This document shows positions 8,686-16,273 of a stretch of 64,000 bases of DNA, piece by piece. The DNA comes from Paracoccaceae bacterium (GTDB lineage Bacteria; Pseudomonadota; Alphaproteobacteria; Rhodobacterales; Rhodobacteraceae). The translations under genes and the position numbers were made by a program. The DNA is taken from contig CP075370.1 of assembly GCA_019454225.1 (NCBI GenBank), positions 62,001 to 126,000 of the forward strand, given 5' to 3'. Position 1 is the first letter of the stretch, and each line of letters opens with the position of its first letter. Under the pieces are notes generated by a model, which was not told the DNA's origin, did no database searches, and worked only from the letters and a program-made list of their open reading frames with translations.

Positions 8686-9435
8686 ATGGCATTGACGGAC
8701 AACGTGGTTCTGGTCACGGGCGCAAGCCAGGGCATCGGACGCGCCACGGCGCTGGCCTTCCTGCAGGCCGGTGCCAGGGTCGTCCTTGTCGCCCGCAGGG
8801 CCGACCGTCTGGCCGAGATTGCGGCCCCCTACGGCGCTGCCGCGATGGCCTGCGCCTGCGACGTGACCGACGAGGCGCAGGTCGATGCGATGTTCGCGCA
8901 GATCGCCGCACGGTTCGGCAGGCTGGACGTGGTGTTCAACAACGCGGGTGCCGCGCTCTTGTCGACGCCGCTGGGCGACATCGGCTTTGCCGACTGGCGG
9001 CGCGTCGTCGGGGTGAACCTTGATGGCGCGTTCCTGATCGCGCGCGGCGCGTTCCGGATGATGCGCGACCAGAGCCCGCAGGGCGGGCGCATCATCAACA
9101 ACGGCTCGATCTCGGCCCATGCGCCCCGGCCGGGCTCGGCGGCCTATACCGCCTCGAAGCACGCGATCACCGGCCTGACCAAGTCGATCTCGCTCGACGG
9201 ACGCGCCCATGACATTGCCTGCTGCCAGATCGACATCGGCAACGCCGCCTCGGACATGACGCAGGCCATGGTCAAGGGCGTGCCGCAGGCCGACGGATCG
9301 CTGCGCCCCGAGCCCGTGATGGATGTCGCGCTCGTTGCCCGGGCGGTGGTCCAGATGGCCGACCTGCCGCTCGACGTGAACACGCAGTTCATGACGATCA
9401 TGGCCACCAAGATGCCCTTTGTCGGCCGCGGCTAG
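8686..9435 (+). CDS. Short-chain dehydrogenase/reductase (SDR)
   Basis: A 249-residue classical SDR. The cofactor motif TGASQGIG is at residues 11-18, NNAG near 86, and the catalytic Ser...Tyr-x3-Lys as NGSIS and AYTASKHA. An NAD(P)-dependent oxidation or reduction of an alcohol/ketone is expected; the substrate cannot be told. GGGGAG lies 8 nt before ATG 8686, so the 18-residue upstream extension is rejected. It stands alone between the OmpA gene and an AT-rich intergenic stretch. Confidence 0.9.
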   Translation: MALTDNVVLVTGASQGIGRATALAFLQAGARVVLVARRADRLAEIAAPYGAAAMACACDVTDEAQVDAMFAQIAARFGRLDVVFNNAGAALLSTPLGDIGFADWRRVVGVNLDGAFLIARGAFRMMRDQSPQGGRIINNGSISAHAPRPGSAAYTASKHAITGLTKSISLDGRAHDIACCQIDIGNAASDMTQAMVKGVPQADGSLRPEPVMDVALVARAVVQMADLPLDVNTQFMTIMATKMPFVGRG

Positions 9436-9719
9436 CGGCCGGGCGCACCGGCCACGCCGGACCGACAGGCACGGAAAATGTGGCTGGCGCGGGGCGCCCG
9501 CGCCGGAAAACCGCCCCACCGCCGGCCGTCATCCCGGCTGCGAAGACAAATTATCATTATATTTCATATACATGTGAACCGCCTGAACGCTCTCGCGATC
9601 ATGGCTCAAAGAAAGTCGAAAAAAGTCGAGAAAAATTTTGCTGGGGCGAAACTCTGTCTGCAATCCGTCCGTTCTTGGGCTCGGGTGGGCTGAAACAGAC
9701 AACGACGGAGTGACACAAG
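9436..9719 (+). promoter_or_regulatory. AT-rich leader and likely promoter of the microORF cluster
   Basis: This 284 bp gap is the most AT-rich run in the surrounding 10 kb, from about 9548 to 9650. It includes ATTATCATTATATTTCATAT and two near-tandem copies of AAAGTCGA (9610-9630) followed by an A-tract and GAAAAATTTT. No convincing protein is encoded. I read it as the promoter region for the three tiny genes that follow. The exact -35/-10 cannot be assigned by eye. Confidence 0.5.
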
Positions 9720-9908
9720 ATGACCATCGCTGCTGCCTGCCGCCCGGCTTTCCCCTCGGCCTTCCGTGCCTCGCCGGAATTCTGCGCCACGCTCACGGCC
9801 GCGAATGCCGCGCCGCGCCGCCCCTCGGGCGCCGCCCGCCGCACCGACCGCGTGACCCGCGACGAGATCGCCGCGCTGTTCGCCGCCGATCTCTACGCCG
9901 CCGTCTGA
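9720..9908 (+). CDS. Small hypothetical protein (62 aa), first of a microORF cluster
   Basis: Not recognised. It is a 62-residue, Ala/Arg-rich protein with two Cys residues in the first half (CRPAF, EFCAT), a basic centre (RRPSGAARRTDR) and an acidic-amphipathic tail DEIAALFAADLYAAV that would form a helix. The CGGAG at 9706-9710 is a fair ribosome-binding site for ATG 9720. Third codon positions are almost all G/C, as in real genes of this chromosome. It has no signal peptide or membrane span. The 47 bp gap to the next tiny gene suggests co-transcription. Confidence 0.6.
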   Translation: MTIAAACRPAFPSAFRASPEFCATLTAANAAPRRPSGAARRTDRVTRDEIAALFAADLYAAV

Positions 9909-9955
9909 TCGCGCCGCAGAACCCTCATCCCAGCACAGACCGAAGGAACACCGCC

Positions 9956-10117
9956 ATGACCCTGCTCGCCAAGGCCCGCCAGAACCGCCTCACCGCGATC
10001 GCCGTCGCCGCCGAACTGCGCAAGCGCCGCGCCGCCGAAGCCGTCCCCGCGTTCAAGTCGCGCCGCACCGCCGACAACCTGAACCACGCGCCGCTCGCGG
10101 CCATCCGCGCCGCCTGA
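9956..10117 (+). CDS. Small basic hypothetical protein (53 aa) beginning MTLLAKARQNRL
   Basis: Not recognised. The 53 residues are strongly basic, with a predicted amphipathic N-terminal helix MTLLAKARQNRL, then a KRRAAEAV segment and a tail with NLNHAPLAAIRAA. AAGGA at 9943-9947 sits 8 nt before the ATG. The first 12 residues are repeated exactly in the next tiny gene, showing duplication or a selected N-terminal motif. It could be a nucleic-acid- or membrane-surface-binding microprotein; the sequence does not decide this. Confidence 0.6.
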   Translation: MTLLAKARQNRLTAIAVAAELRKRRAAEAVPAFKSRRTADNLNHAPLAAIRAA

Positions 10118-10134
10118 CGCCGGAGGACATGACC

Positions 10135-10218
10135 ATGACGCTTCTCGCCAAGGCCCGCCAGAACCGGCTGATCGCACTCGCCGCCCGGCCGAATACCGGC
10201 CACACCGACCGCGCCTGA
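10135..10218 (+). CDS. Microprotein (27 aa) sharing the MTLLAKARQNRL N-terminus
   Basis: A 27-codon frame with GGAGG at 10122-10126 exactly 8 nt before ATG 10135; an in-frame ATG at 10129 is too close to that site. Residues 1-12 are identical to those of the preceding gene although several synonymous codons differ, which argues for selection on the peptide. The rest (IALAARPNTGHTDRA) is unrelated. It could also be a decaying partial duplicate. It begins 17 bp after the previous stop. Confidence 0.55.
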   Translation: MTLLAKARQNRLIALAARPNTGHTDRA

Positions 10219-10223
10219 CCGCC

Positions 10224-10257
10224 GCATCCCGCCCGGCCCCGCTGGGGGCCGGGATGC
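10224..10257. terminator. Hairpin between the convergent microORF cluster and the SbtB-like gene
   Basis: GCATCCC (10224-10230) and GGCCCC (10235-10240) pair with GGGGCC and GGGATGC (10245-10257), leaving a 4 nt bulge and a 4 nt loop. No U-tract follows on either strand. It is placed exactly between convergent stops, so a terminator or mRNA 3' end stabiliser is the simplest reading. Confidence 0.45.
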
Positions 10258-10263
10258 CCGGCC

Positions 10264-10572
10264 TCAGAACCGCTCCGCCCGCAGCACCTGCGCATCGGTC
10301 ACGCTGACCACGCCGATATGCCGCTCGACAACCGCGAAGGCGGCCTCCAGCAGCCCTTCCAGCCGCTCCGGCCGGATCAGGCAGACCACCGCCACCATCC
10401 CGGCGCGGCCCACCTGCCCCTCGCGGCTCCAGGTGCCCGACCGCCCCGAACCGCCCAGCACCGGCAGCACGGTGAATCCGGTCACCCCGGCCGCCGTCAG
10501 CGCCCCGGTCAGCCGCCCCTCCATCGGCGCCTCGATGATGATCTCCACGCGCTTGGCGTCATGCGTCCGCAT
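10264..10572 (-). CDS. SbtB-like PII-family regulatory protein
   Basis: This 102-residue protein matches the PII-like fold of SbtB, the regulator of SbtA bicarbonate permeases. It has a beta strand KRVEIIIEA, the helix-turn AAGVTGFTVLPVLGGSGRSG leading into a T-loop (about 30-57), and the second half-repeat ending VSVTDAQVLRAERF. The C-terminal Cys-x-x-x-x-Cys redox loop of cyanobacterial SbtB is absent. In that family adenine nucleotides control binding to the permease; here this is inference. The ATG at 10572 follows the permease stop by one base, so the two are one operon, permease first. Confidence 0.82.
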   Translation of the reverse strand: MRTHDAKRVEIIIEAPMEGRLTGALTAAGVTGFTVLPVLGGSGRSGTWSREGQVGRAGMVAVVCLIRPERLEGLLEAAFAVVERHIGVVSVTDAQVLRAERF

Positions 10573-10573
10573 C

Positions 10574-11551
10574 TCATCCCCCCGCGGTCGCCGCCGCGAC
10601 CGCCGCATAGGCCGGTATCCCGGCGATCAGGTTGAACGGAAAGGTCACCCCCAGGCTCAGCGTCAGGTAGACGGACGGGTTCGCCTCGGGCAGCGCCACG
10701 CGCATCGCCGCGGGCACCGCGATATAGCTCGCGCTGGCGCAGAGCGTCATCATCAGCGCCACGCCCCCCGCCGACAGGCCCAGCACCAGCCCCCCCGCCA
10801 GCCCCGCGGCCGCCCCGGCCACCGGCATCAGCAGGCCGAACCCCACCGCCCCGGCGCCCAGCGACCCCCGCACCCCGCGCAGGCCCCGCCCCGCCACCAG
10901 CCCCATGTCGAGCAGGAACAGGCACAGCACCCCCTGGAAGGGCGCGGTGATGAAGGCGTCGATCCGCGCCTTGCCCGGCTCGCCCGTGGCCATCCCGATC
11001 AGGAAGGCCCCCACCAGCAGCACGATCGACCCGTTCAGCAGGATCTCGCGCCACAGGTGCCCGTCCATCCGGGCGCCGCCGCCGCCGCGCGCCACCAGCC
11101 ACAGTGCCGAGACGATGGCGGGCGCCTCCATCGCCGCCGCCACCGCGACCATGTAGCCCTCGAACGCCATCCCCTGCGCCTCCAGCACCGAGGTCGCGGT
11201 CACGAAGGTGACGATGCTGATCGACCCGTAATGCGCGGCCACCGCCGCCCGGTCGGTCACCGACAGCCGCGTCATCGCCCCCAGCAGCACGAAGGCCACC
11301 ACCGGCAGCGCCGCCGACAGCGCCACCCCCAGCGCCAGCGCCGCGATCAGCCGCAGGTCGGCGCCGTGGCCCGCCACCGCCACCCCGCCCTTGAACCCGA
11401 TCGCGAACAGCAGGTACAGCGCCATGCCCTTGGCCACCGCCTCGGGCACCGAAAGGTCCGACCGCGCCAGCGCCGCCGCCAGGCCCAGCGCAAAGCACAG
11501 GATCATCGGCGTCAGAAGGTTGGCCTGCGCCAGGGCAAGGATGTCCTGCAA
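10574..11551 (-). CDS. SbtA-type sodium-dependent bicarbonate permease
   Basis: About 325 residues forming some ten membrane helices, with the family signature ASASYIAVPAAMRVALPEAN near the C-terminus and SLGVTFPFNLIAGIP at the end. Known members import bicarbonate with sodium. The start is read as TTG 11551 because GGAGG (11558-11562) lies 6 nt upstream and the protein then begins at MQDILALAQANLLTPM, where the family starts; the frame upstream is Arg-rich non-coding. It precedes the PII-like gene by one base. A beta-carbonic anhydrase lies 2 kb away on the same strand, across the LRR gene. Confidence 0.85.
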   Translation of the reverse strand: MQDILALAQANLLTPMILCFALGLAAALARSDLSVPEAVAKGMALYLLFAIGFKGGVAVAGHGADLRLIAALALGVALSAALPVVAFVLLGAMTRLSVTDRAAVAAHYGSISIVTFVTATSVLEAQGMAFEGYMVAVAAAMEAPAIVSALWLVARGGGGARMDGHLWREILLNGSIVLLVGAFLIGMATGEPGKARIDAFITAPFQGVLCLFLLDMGLVAGRGLRGVRGSLGAGAVGFGLLMPVAGAAAGLAGGLVLGLSAGGVALMMTLCASASYIAVPAAMRVALPEANPSVYLTLSLGVTFPFNLIAGIPAYAAVAAATAGG

Positions 11552-11684
11552 GATGCGCCTCCGGTTGCGGCCCCGCGCCGCGATATGTGCCGCGCGCTCC
11601 GGCATGGCAAGCCCCCGCGCCCGCCATTCCGCTTGCCGCGCCGCCGCCCCCCGGGCATCCTGCCCCCGCCGAACGGAGCCGCCG

Positions 11685-13550
11685 ATGACCCCCGCAGACC
11701 AAGCCCACGCCGAGGCCGAACGCCTGATCGCGCAGGCGCGCGAGCGCGGGGCAACCCGTCTCACCCTGTCTGGTCACTCGACAGACGCGCTGTACCCCCT
11801 CGACCGTATCCCCGACAGCATCGCCACCCTCCCCGCGCTCGCCGCGCTCGACCTCTCGTTCACGCGGGTCACCGACCTCTCCCCCCTCGCCACCCTCTCC
11901 GCCCTCACCACGCTCTCCCTCCCGGACACGCGGGTCACCGACCTTTCCCCCCTCGCCACCCTCCCCGCCCTCGCCACGCTCGACCTCTCGCACGCGCAGG
12001 TCACCGACCTCTCCCCCCTCGCCACCCTCCCCGCCCTCGCCACGCTCATCCTCTTGGGCACGCAGGTCACCGACCTCTCCCCCCTCGCCACCCTGCCCGC
12101 GCTCGCCTCGCTGGACCTCTCGGGCACGCAGGTCACCGACCTCTCTCCCCTCGCCACCCTGCCCGCGCTCGCCACGCTCGACCTCTCGCGCACGCAGGTC
12201 ACCGACCTCTCTCCCCTCGGCAATCTCCCCGCCCTCACCACGCTCACCCTCTCGGGCACGCAGGTCACCGACCTTTCCCCCCTCGCCACCCTCCCCGCCC
12301 TCGCCACGCTCTCCCTCGCGGGCACGAAGGTCACCGACCTTTCCCCCCTCGCCACCCTCCTCGCCCTCACCACGCTCTTCCTCTCGGGCACGCGGGTCAC
12401 CGACCTCTCCCCGATCTCCGGGCTCACCGGACTAACCCGGCTCGATCTTGCCGGAACCCCCGTCACCCGTGACGGATTGCGCCATCTGGCGCGGCTGCAA
12501 CGGCTGGTGACCCACCCGGGGCCAGCCGACCGCCGACCCAAGCACAAGGGTCTGCGCATCGCCTATTGCGCCGCCGCCCGCGAAGACCGCCGCATCGCCG
12601 AGATTGCGGACATCGAGGAACCCGGCGAACGGGCGCGGGCGCTGTTCGATTATCTGGCGATGCCGGTGGGCGGGGATGCCGGTGCGCCCGACCCCGACCC
12701 GGTTCCCCCCCGTCGTCCCGCACCGCTTGAGATTGTCGTCACCGACACGGCGATCCGCCGCGCCGGTGCGGCAGGGCTGCCACAAAGCGATGCGAACGCC
12801 CGCGCCGCCCTCGGTTGGGCCGCGCTTCGGGATCACCGGCAGGGATTTTCCCGTGCCTTCTCGGTTCACAACTATCAGCCGCTTCCTGCCTATCTGCAGG
12901 ATTTCGACGCCGCCATGGGCGATGCCTATGACCCCGCGCGTGTCATCGCGATTGGTGTGCAGGGCCAGCGTTTGCTCGCGCTGTCACGGAACGCGTCATT
13001 CTGCGGCATGCTGCCCATCGGCGCCGACACCGACTTTGTCGCCTTCGCCGCTGCCATCGACCTCTACGTGCGGCGCTTCCCTGACTGGGTGGCCTACCGC
13101 GACGAGGCTGACCCGGATGACCTGTCACCCGAAGCAGCCAGGGCGGCCAGGGCCGACCTGCGCGAAATCGAGGGCATCCTGGCCAGGACGCCCGAAGCCG
13201 CAGAGGACGTGAAGCAGGAATACCGGTCCGAGGTGGAAGCCGCGATCGGTGATCGGCCGGACGAAGCCGCCGCGAAGGCCGTCATCGCCTCGACCGGCGA
13301 AGTCGCCCGCGCCCTGGCCGAACGCGGCACAGAAGACATCGCGCGCAAGCGCCGCAATGCCGATCTTGCACGCAAGGGCGGCGACTACGTCGACCGCAAC
13401 TTCGTCGCCCCGCTCGGTCTGCCGCTGCACGTCATGAAAAGAATGGAAGCACCGCTTCGGCGCCTGTCGCGTCGCTTTCCCAATCGGCTGGGCTGGATCG
13501 ACCGCTGGTATGACGCGACATTCCCACCTGACCCACCCCCCAATCCCTAA
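11685..13550 (+). CDS. Leucine-rich-repeat protein with an unrecognised C-terminal domain
   Basis: 621 residues. Residues 1-62 are a cap with one degenerate repeat. Residues 63-260 are nine 22-residue leucine-rich repeats of the form TDLSPLATLPALATLDLSGT. Residues 261-621 form a domain I do not recognise, containing IEIVV/LEIVV strands, VIAIGVQGQRLLALS, a charged helix-rich part (about 460-560) and a basic Pro-rich tail. There is no signal peptide or transmembrane segment, so it is probably cytoplasmic. ACGGAG at 11673-11678 supports the ATG. The repeat DNA is nearly uniform, unlike the tail. It could be a protein-interaction scaffold or effector; no function is assignable. Confidence 0.8.
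   Translation: MTPADQAHAEAERLIAQARERGATRLTLSGHSTDALYPLDRIPDSIATLPALAALDLSFTRVTDLSPLATLSALTTLSLPDTRVTDLSPLATLPALATLDLSHAQVTDLSPLATLPALATLILLGTQVTDLSPLATLPALASLDLSGTQVTDLSPLATLPALATLDLSRTQVTDLSPLGNLPALTTLTLSGTQVTDLSPLATLPALATLSLAGTKVTDLSPLATLLALTTLFLSGTRVTDLSPISGLTGLTRLDLAGTPVTRDGLRHLARLQRLVTHPGPADRRPKHKGLRIAYCAAAREDRRIAEIADIEEPGERARALFDYLAMPVGGDAGAPDPDPVPPRRPAPLEIVVTDTAIRRAGAAGLPQSDANARAALGWAALRDHRQGFSRAFSVHNYQPLPAYLQDFDAAMGDAYDPARVIAIGVQGQRLLALSRNASFCGMLPIGADTDFVAFAAAIDLYVRRFPDWVAYRDEADPDDLSPEAARAARADLREIEGILARTPEAAEDVKQEYRSEVEAAIGDRPDEAAAKAVIASTGEVARALAERGTEDIARKRRNADLARKGGDYVDRNFVAPLGLPLHVMKRMEAPLRRLSRRFPNRLGWIDRWYDATFPPDPPPNP
11871..12464 (+). repeat. Nine tandem 66 bp units encoding LRRs
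   Basis: Nine consecutive 66 bp units (22 codons each) run through the LRR gene in frame. The DNA, not only the protein, is conserved: the ACCGACCTCTCCCCCCTCG core recurs with only C/T changes. Units 2-8 are closest to each other; unit 9 (ISGLTGLTRL) has diverged. The high nucleotide identity indicates recent expansion or gene conversion, so copy number may vary between strains. Confidence 0.9.
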
Positions 13551-13596
13551 CAAAGGATGAATCCCAAAGGGTCAAACCCTTGAAATCATTGGATTC

Positions 13597-13620
13597 AAAA
13601 AGCGTCCCACGGTGGGACGC
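13597..13620 (-). terminator. Rho-independent terminator of the LRR/carbonic anhydrase convergent gap, acting on the minus strand
   Basis: GCGTCCCA (13602-13609) and TGGGACGC (13613-13620) form an 8 bp GC-rich stem with a CGG loop. Read on the minus strand, the stem is followed by five T (plus-strand A at 13597-13601). It lies just beyond the carbonic anhydrase stop at 13627. A weaker 6 bp hairpin at 13567-13581 sits just after the LRR stop. Confidence 0.8.
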
Positions 13621-13626
13621 CCCCGG

Positions 13627-14274
13627 CTAGACCGGCACGAAGCCGCCCCTGGCCGGGTCGTACTGTTCCAGCCCGCCCTCGCCCGTGTCGGTCCACAGCC
13701 CGTGCAGCGTCAGGTTGCCCGAGGCGACTTCGGAGGCCACGAAGGGAAAGGTCATCAGGTTCTCCAGGCTGACCAGCACCGCCTGCCGCTCCAGCGCCGC
13801 CAGCCGTTCCCCGCCGGGCAGCCCCTCGACCCGCCGGTAGCCCGGCCGCAGGATGTCCATCCAGCGGCCGACAAAGCTCGACCGCTCCTCCAGATGCGGC
13901 GCGGCGCCCGAACACATGTCGTGGCAGCCCTTCACCCCGCCGCAGTTCGAATGCCCCAGCACGATCACATGCGCCACCCTGAGCGCCGTTACCGCATACT
14001 CCACCGCCGCCGAGGTGCCGTGGTACTCGCCGTCCGGGTTGTAGGGCGGCACCAGGTTGGCGACGTTGCGGTGGATGAAGAACTCGCCCTCGTCCGCCCC
14101 GAAGATCGAGGTCACATGCACCCGGCTGTCGCAGCAGGAAATCACCATGGCGCGCGGATGCTGCCCGCCCGAGGCCAGACGTCGATACCAGGCGCGGTTC
14201 TCCTGATAGGTCGTCGCATGCCAGCCGTGGAAGCGGCCGACCAGATAGGCGGGAAGCGGTCTGACGTGATCCAT
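13627..14274 (-). CDS. Beta-class carbonic anhydrase
   Basis: A 215-residue zinc enzyme interconverting CO2 and bicarbonate in the cytoplasm. Zinc ligands and catalytic dyad are clear: C47, D49 and R51 in SCCDSRV, and H108 with C111 in GHSNCGG. Length and motif spacing fit the plant-type bacterial beta class. ATG 14274 has AAGGA about 8 nt upstream; the very long frame upstream of it is a GC-bias artefact. It ends at a clear terminator. With the SbtA/SbtB pair nearby it may belong to an inorganic carbon supply set; carboxylase genes are not in the window. Confidence 0.93.
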   Translation of the reverse strand: MDHVRPLPAYLVGRFHGWHATTYQENRAWYRRLASGGQHPRAMVISCCDSRVHVTSIFGADEGEFFIHRNVANLVPPYNPDGEYHGTSAAVEYAVTALRVAHVIVLGHSNCGGVKGCHDMCSGAAPHLEERSSFVGRWMDILRPGYRRVEGLPGGERLAALERQAVLVSLENLMTFPFVASEVASGNLTLHGLWTDTGEGGLEQYDPARGGFVPV

Positions 14275-14415
14275 GCCATTGGTCCTTCGCAGCTTGCCCC
14301 CAGATACGCGGGCTTTGCCGAGAATTCGAGACGTTTCGCCGCGCCGCCGCAACCATTTCTTCAGCACGGCGGGCACAGTCTGGCCCCCGGGGTGCGATGC
14401 GAAGGTGCGGGTGAC

Positions 14416-14799
14416 ATGGCGGCTGAAATTCTGGCCTTCCGGCCAATCGAACGCGTGCGTCAGGACAGCGAGCCGATCGCGCTGATGTATCGCAACATGG
14501 GCACATCGGCGGCGGAAGAGGTGGTCACGCGGGCCCTCGCCGAACTGGCCATGACCATGGCGGGCCTGGCCGACCAGGTGCGGGCCCGCGAACGGCAGGA
14601 CCTGTCGCGCCAGCTGCGGCGGCTGCAGCGGATGGCGGAACAGCTGGGCATGGTCAGCCTGGGCCATGTGGCGGCCGACATCCGCCGCTGCCTCGACCAG
14701 GGCGACCCGACCGCCTTCGCCGCCGTCTGGGCCCGGCTGATGCGGGTGGCGGAATGCTCGCTCGCGGCCGACAAGGGATGGCTCGACCAGCGGCCCTGA
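14416..14799 (+). CDS. Hypothetical helical protein (127 aa), possibly a degenerate Hpt fold
   Basis: It appears all-alpha: an N-terminal segment to about residue 40, then helices with TRALAELAMTMAGLADQVRA and a C-terminal half whose pattern LRRLQRMAEQLGMVSLGHVA, then AAVWARLMRVAECSL, resembles the four-helix histidine phosphotransfer fold. The phosphorylatable His-x-x-Lys-Gly is missing (RLQRMAEQLG instead). AAGGTG at 14402-14407 supports ATG 14416. It is divergent from carbonic anhydrase and followed 76 bp later by the aminopeptidase. The Hpt link is inference from pattern only. Confidence 0.7.
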   Translation: MAAEILAFRPIERVRQDSEPIALMYRNMGTSAAEEVVTRALAELAMTMAGLADQVRARERQDLSRQLRRLQRMAEQLGMVSLGHVAADIRRCLDQGDPTAFAAVWARLMRVAECSLAADKGWLDQRP

Positions 14800-14875
14800 G
14801 GGGGTTGCGGCGCGGACGGCACAGGATAGGGTCGTGGGGCGCGGCACTGGCCGCCTTGCCCGATCAGGTTCATCC

Positions 14876-16273
14876 ATGCCCCTCTCCACTCTCCGCTTCG
14901 CCCCGCCCGATGCCAACGCCCTGACCCTGCATGTGGCGGGGTCGGACAAGCTTGCAGAGGTTCTGGCCTCGCTGCCGCCCGCGCAATCCGCCTGGCTCTC
15001 GGCCACCGGCTGGACGGCGGCGGCGGGCGATCTGCGGGTGCTGCCGGGGCCCGACGGGATACCGGCGGGCGCGGTGATGGGCCTTGGCGCCGCCGCCGCC
15101 CGACCCCGCCATCGCTTCCTGATGGCCCGCGCGGCGGGCGGTCTGCCGGCAGGGCCGTGGCGCATCGAAGGACTCGGCGACGCCGACGACCTGGCAGAGG
15201 CCGCACTGGCCTGGCTGCTGGCGGGCTACGGGTTCGACCGTTACCGCATGCCGAAGGAACCCCGCGAACCGGCGCTGCTGGTGCCGCCGCCGGCGGTCGA
15301 TACGGAACGTCTGATCGCCATCGCGACGGGTGAGGCGCTGACCCGCGACCTGGTGAACACCCCCGCCGCCGACATGGGGCCGGACGAGCTGGAAATCGCG
15401 CTGCGCGATCTGGCGCGGCGCCACGGGGCGCAGGTGACGGCGATCCGCGGGGACGACCTGCTGACCGAGAACCTGCCGATGATCCATGCGGTCGGTCGCG
15501 CCAGCCCGCGCGCGCCCAGGCTCCTGGACCTTCGGTGGGGCGCCGCCGGACCCGCCGTCACGCTGGTCGGAAAGGGTGTCTGCTTCGACACCGGAGGGCT
15601 CGATCTCAAGCCGTCGGCCGGGATGCTTCTGATGAAGAAGGACATGGGCGGCGCGGCGACGGTCATGGGCCTCGCGCACATGATCATGGCAACGGGCATG
15701 GCGATACGCCTGCGGGTGCTGATCCCGGCGGTCGAGAATGCGGTGTCCGGCAACGCGATGCGCCCGCGCGACATCCTGACCTCGCGCAAGGGCCTGACGG
15801 TCGAGATCAACAACACGGATGCCGAAGGGCGTCTGGTGCTGGCCGACGCACTGGCCCTGGCCTGCGAGGAGACGCCCGACATCGTGGTTTCCATGGCCAC
15901 GCTGACCGGCGCGGCGCGGGTGGCGCTCGGGCCGGATCTGGCGCCGTTCTACGCGACCGACGATACCCTTGCCGACGGCCTGGAACGGGCCGCCGCGCAG
16001 GTGCGCGACCCTGTCTGGCGGATGCCGTTCTGGGACGCCTATGAACCGCTGATCGAGCCGGGCATTGCCGATCTCGACAATGCGCCATCGGGCGGGATGG
16101 CGGGGTCGATCACGGCGGCACTGTTTCTGCGCCGCTTCGTGACCTGCCGCCGCTATCTGCATTTCGACATCTACGCCCATCAGCCCGCCGACGCGCCCGG
16201 CCGCCCGAAGGGCGGTGTCGGCCAAGGGGCGCGGGCGCTGTTTGCCGCGTTGCCGGGGCTTGCACGGACATGA
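14876..16273 (+). CDS. Leucyl aminopeptidase family M17 peptidase
   Basis: A 465-residue cytosolic metallopeptidase that removes N-terminal residues from peptides. The C-terminal catalytic domain has GKGVCFDTGGLDLKPS (first metal/Lys region), MKKDMGGAATV, and the signature NNTDAEGRLVLADAL with the Asp and Glu ligands and the catalytic Arg. The N-terminal domain is shorter than in E. coli PepA, as in the alphaproteobacterial subgroup. ATG 14876 is preferred over 14834 because similarity begins there. The stop overlaps the NlpC gene start by 4 nt. Confidence 0.93.
   Translation: MPLSTLRFAPPDANALTLHVAGSDKLAEVLASLPPAQSAWLSATGWTAAAGDLRVLPGPDGIPAGAVMGLGAAAARPRHRFLMARAAGGLPAGPWRIEGLGDADDLAEAALAWLLAGYGFDRYRMPKEPREPALLVPPPAVDTERLIAIATGEALTRDLVNTPAADMGPDELEIALRDLARRHGAQVTAIRGDDLLTENLPMIHAVGRASPRAPRLLDLRWGAAGPAVTLVGKGVCFDTGGLDLKPSAGMLLMKKDMGGAATVMGLAHMIMATGMAIRLRVLIPAVENAVSGNAMRPRDILTSRKGLTVEINNTDAEGRLVLADALALACEETPDIVVSMATLTGAARVALGPDLAPFYATDDTLADGLERAAAQVRDPVWRMPFWDAYEPLIEPGIADLDNAPSGGMAGSITAALFLRRFVTCRRYLHFDIYAHQPADAPGRPKGGVGQGARALFAALPGLART

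Noticed and set aside
9602-9693. 30-codon frame starting ATGGCTCAAAGA in the AT-rich leader
   Set aside because: No ribosome-binding site, poor third-position G/C and placement in the putative promoter argue against coding; left as unproven.
11871-12464. Regular direct repeats considered as a CRISPR array or VNTR
   Set aside because: Units are contiguous 66 bp without unique spacers and stay in frame with leucine-rich repeats.
10433-12472. 679-codon open frame antisense to SbtA and running through the LRR region
   Set aside because: Composition is His/Arg/Pro-rich as expected from GC-biased antisense frames; both real genes in the area have clear family motifs.
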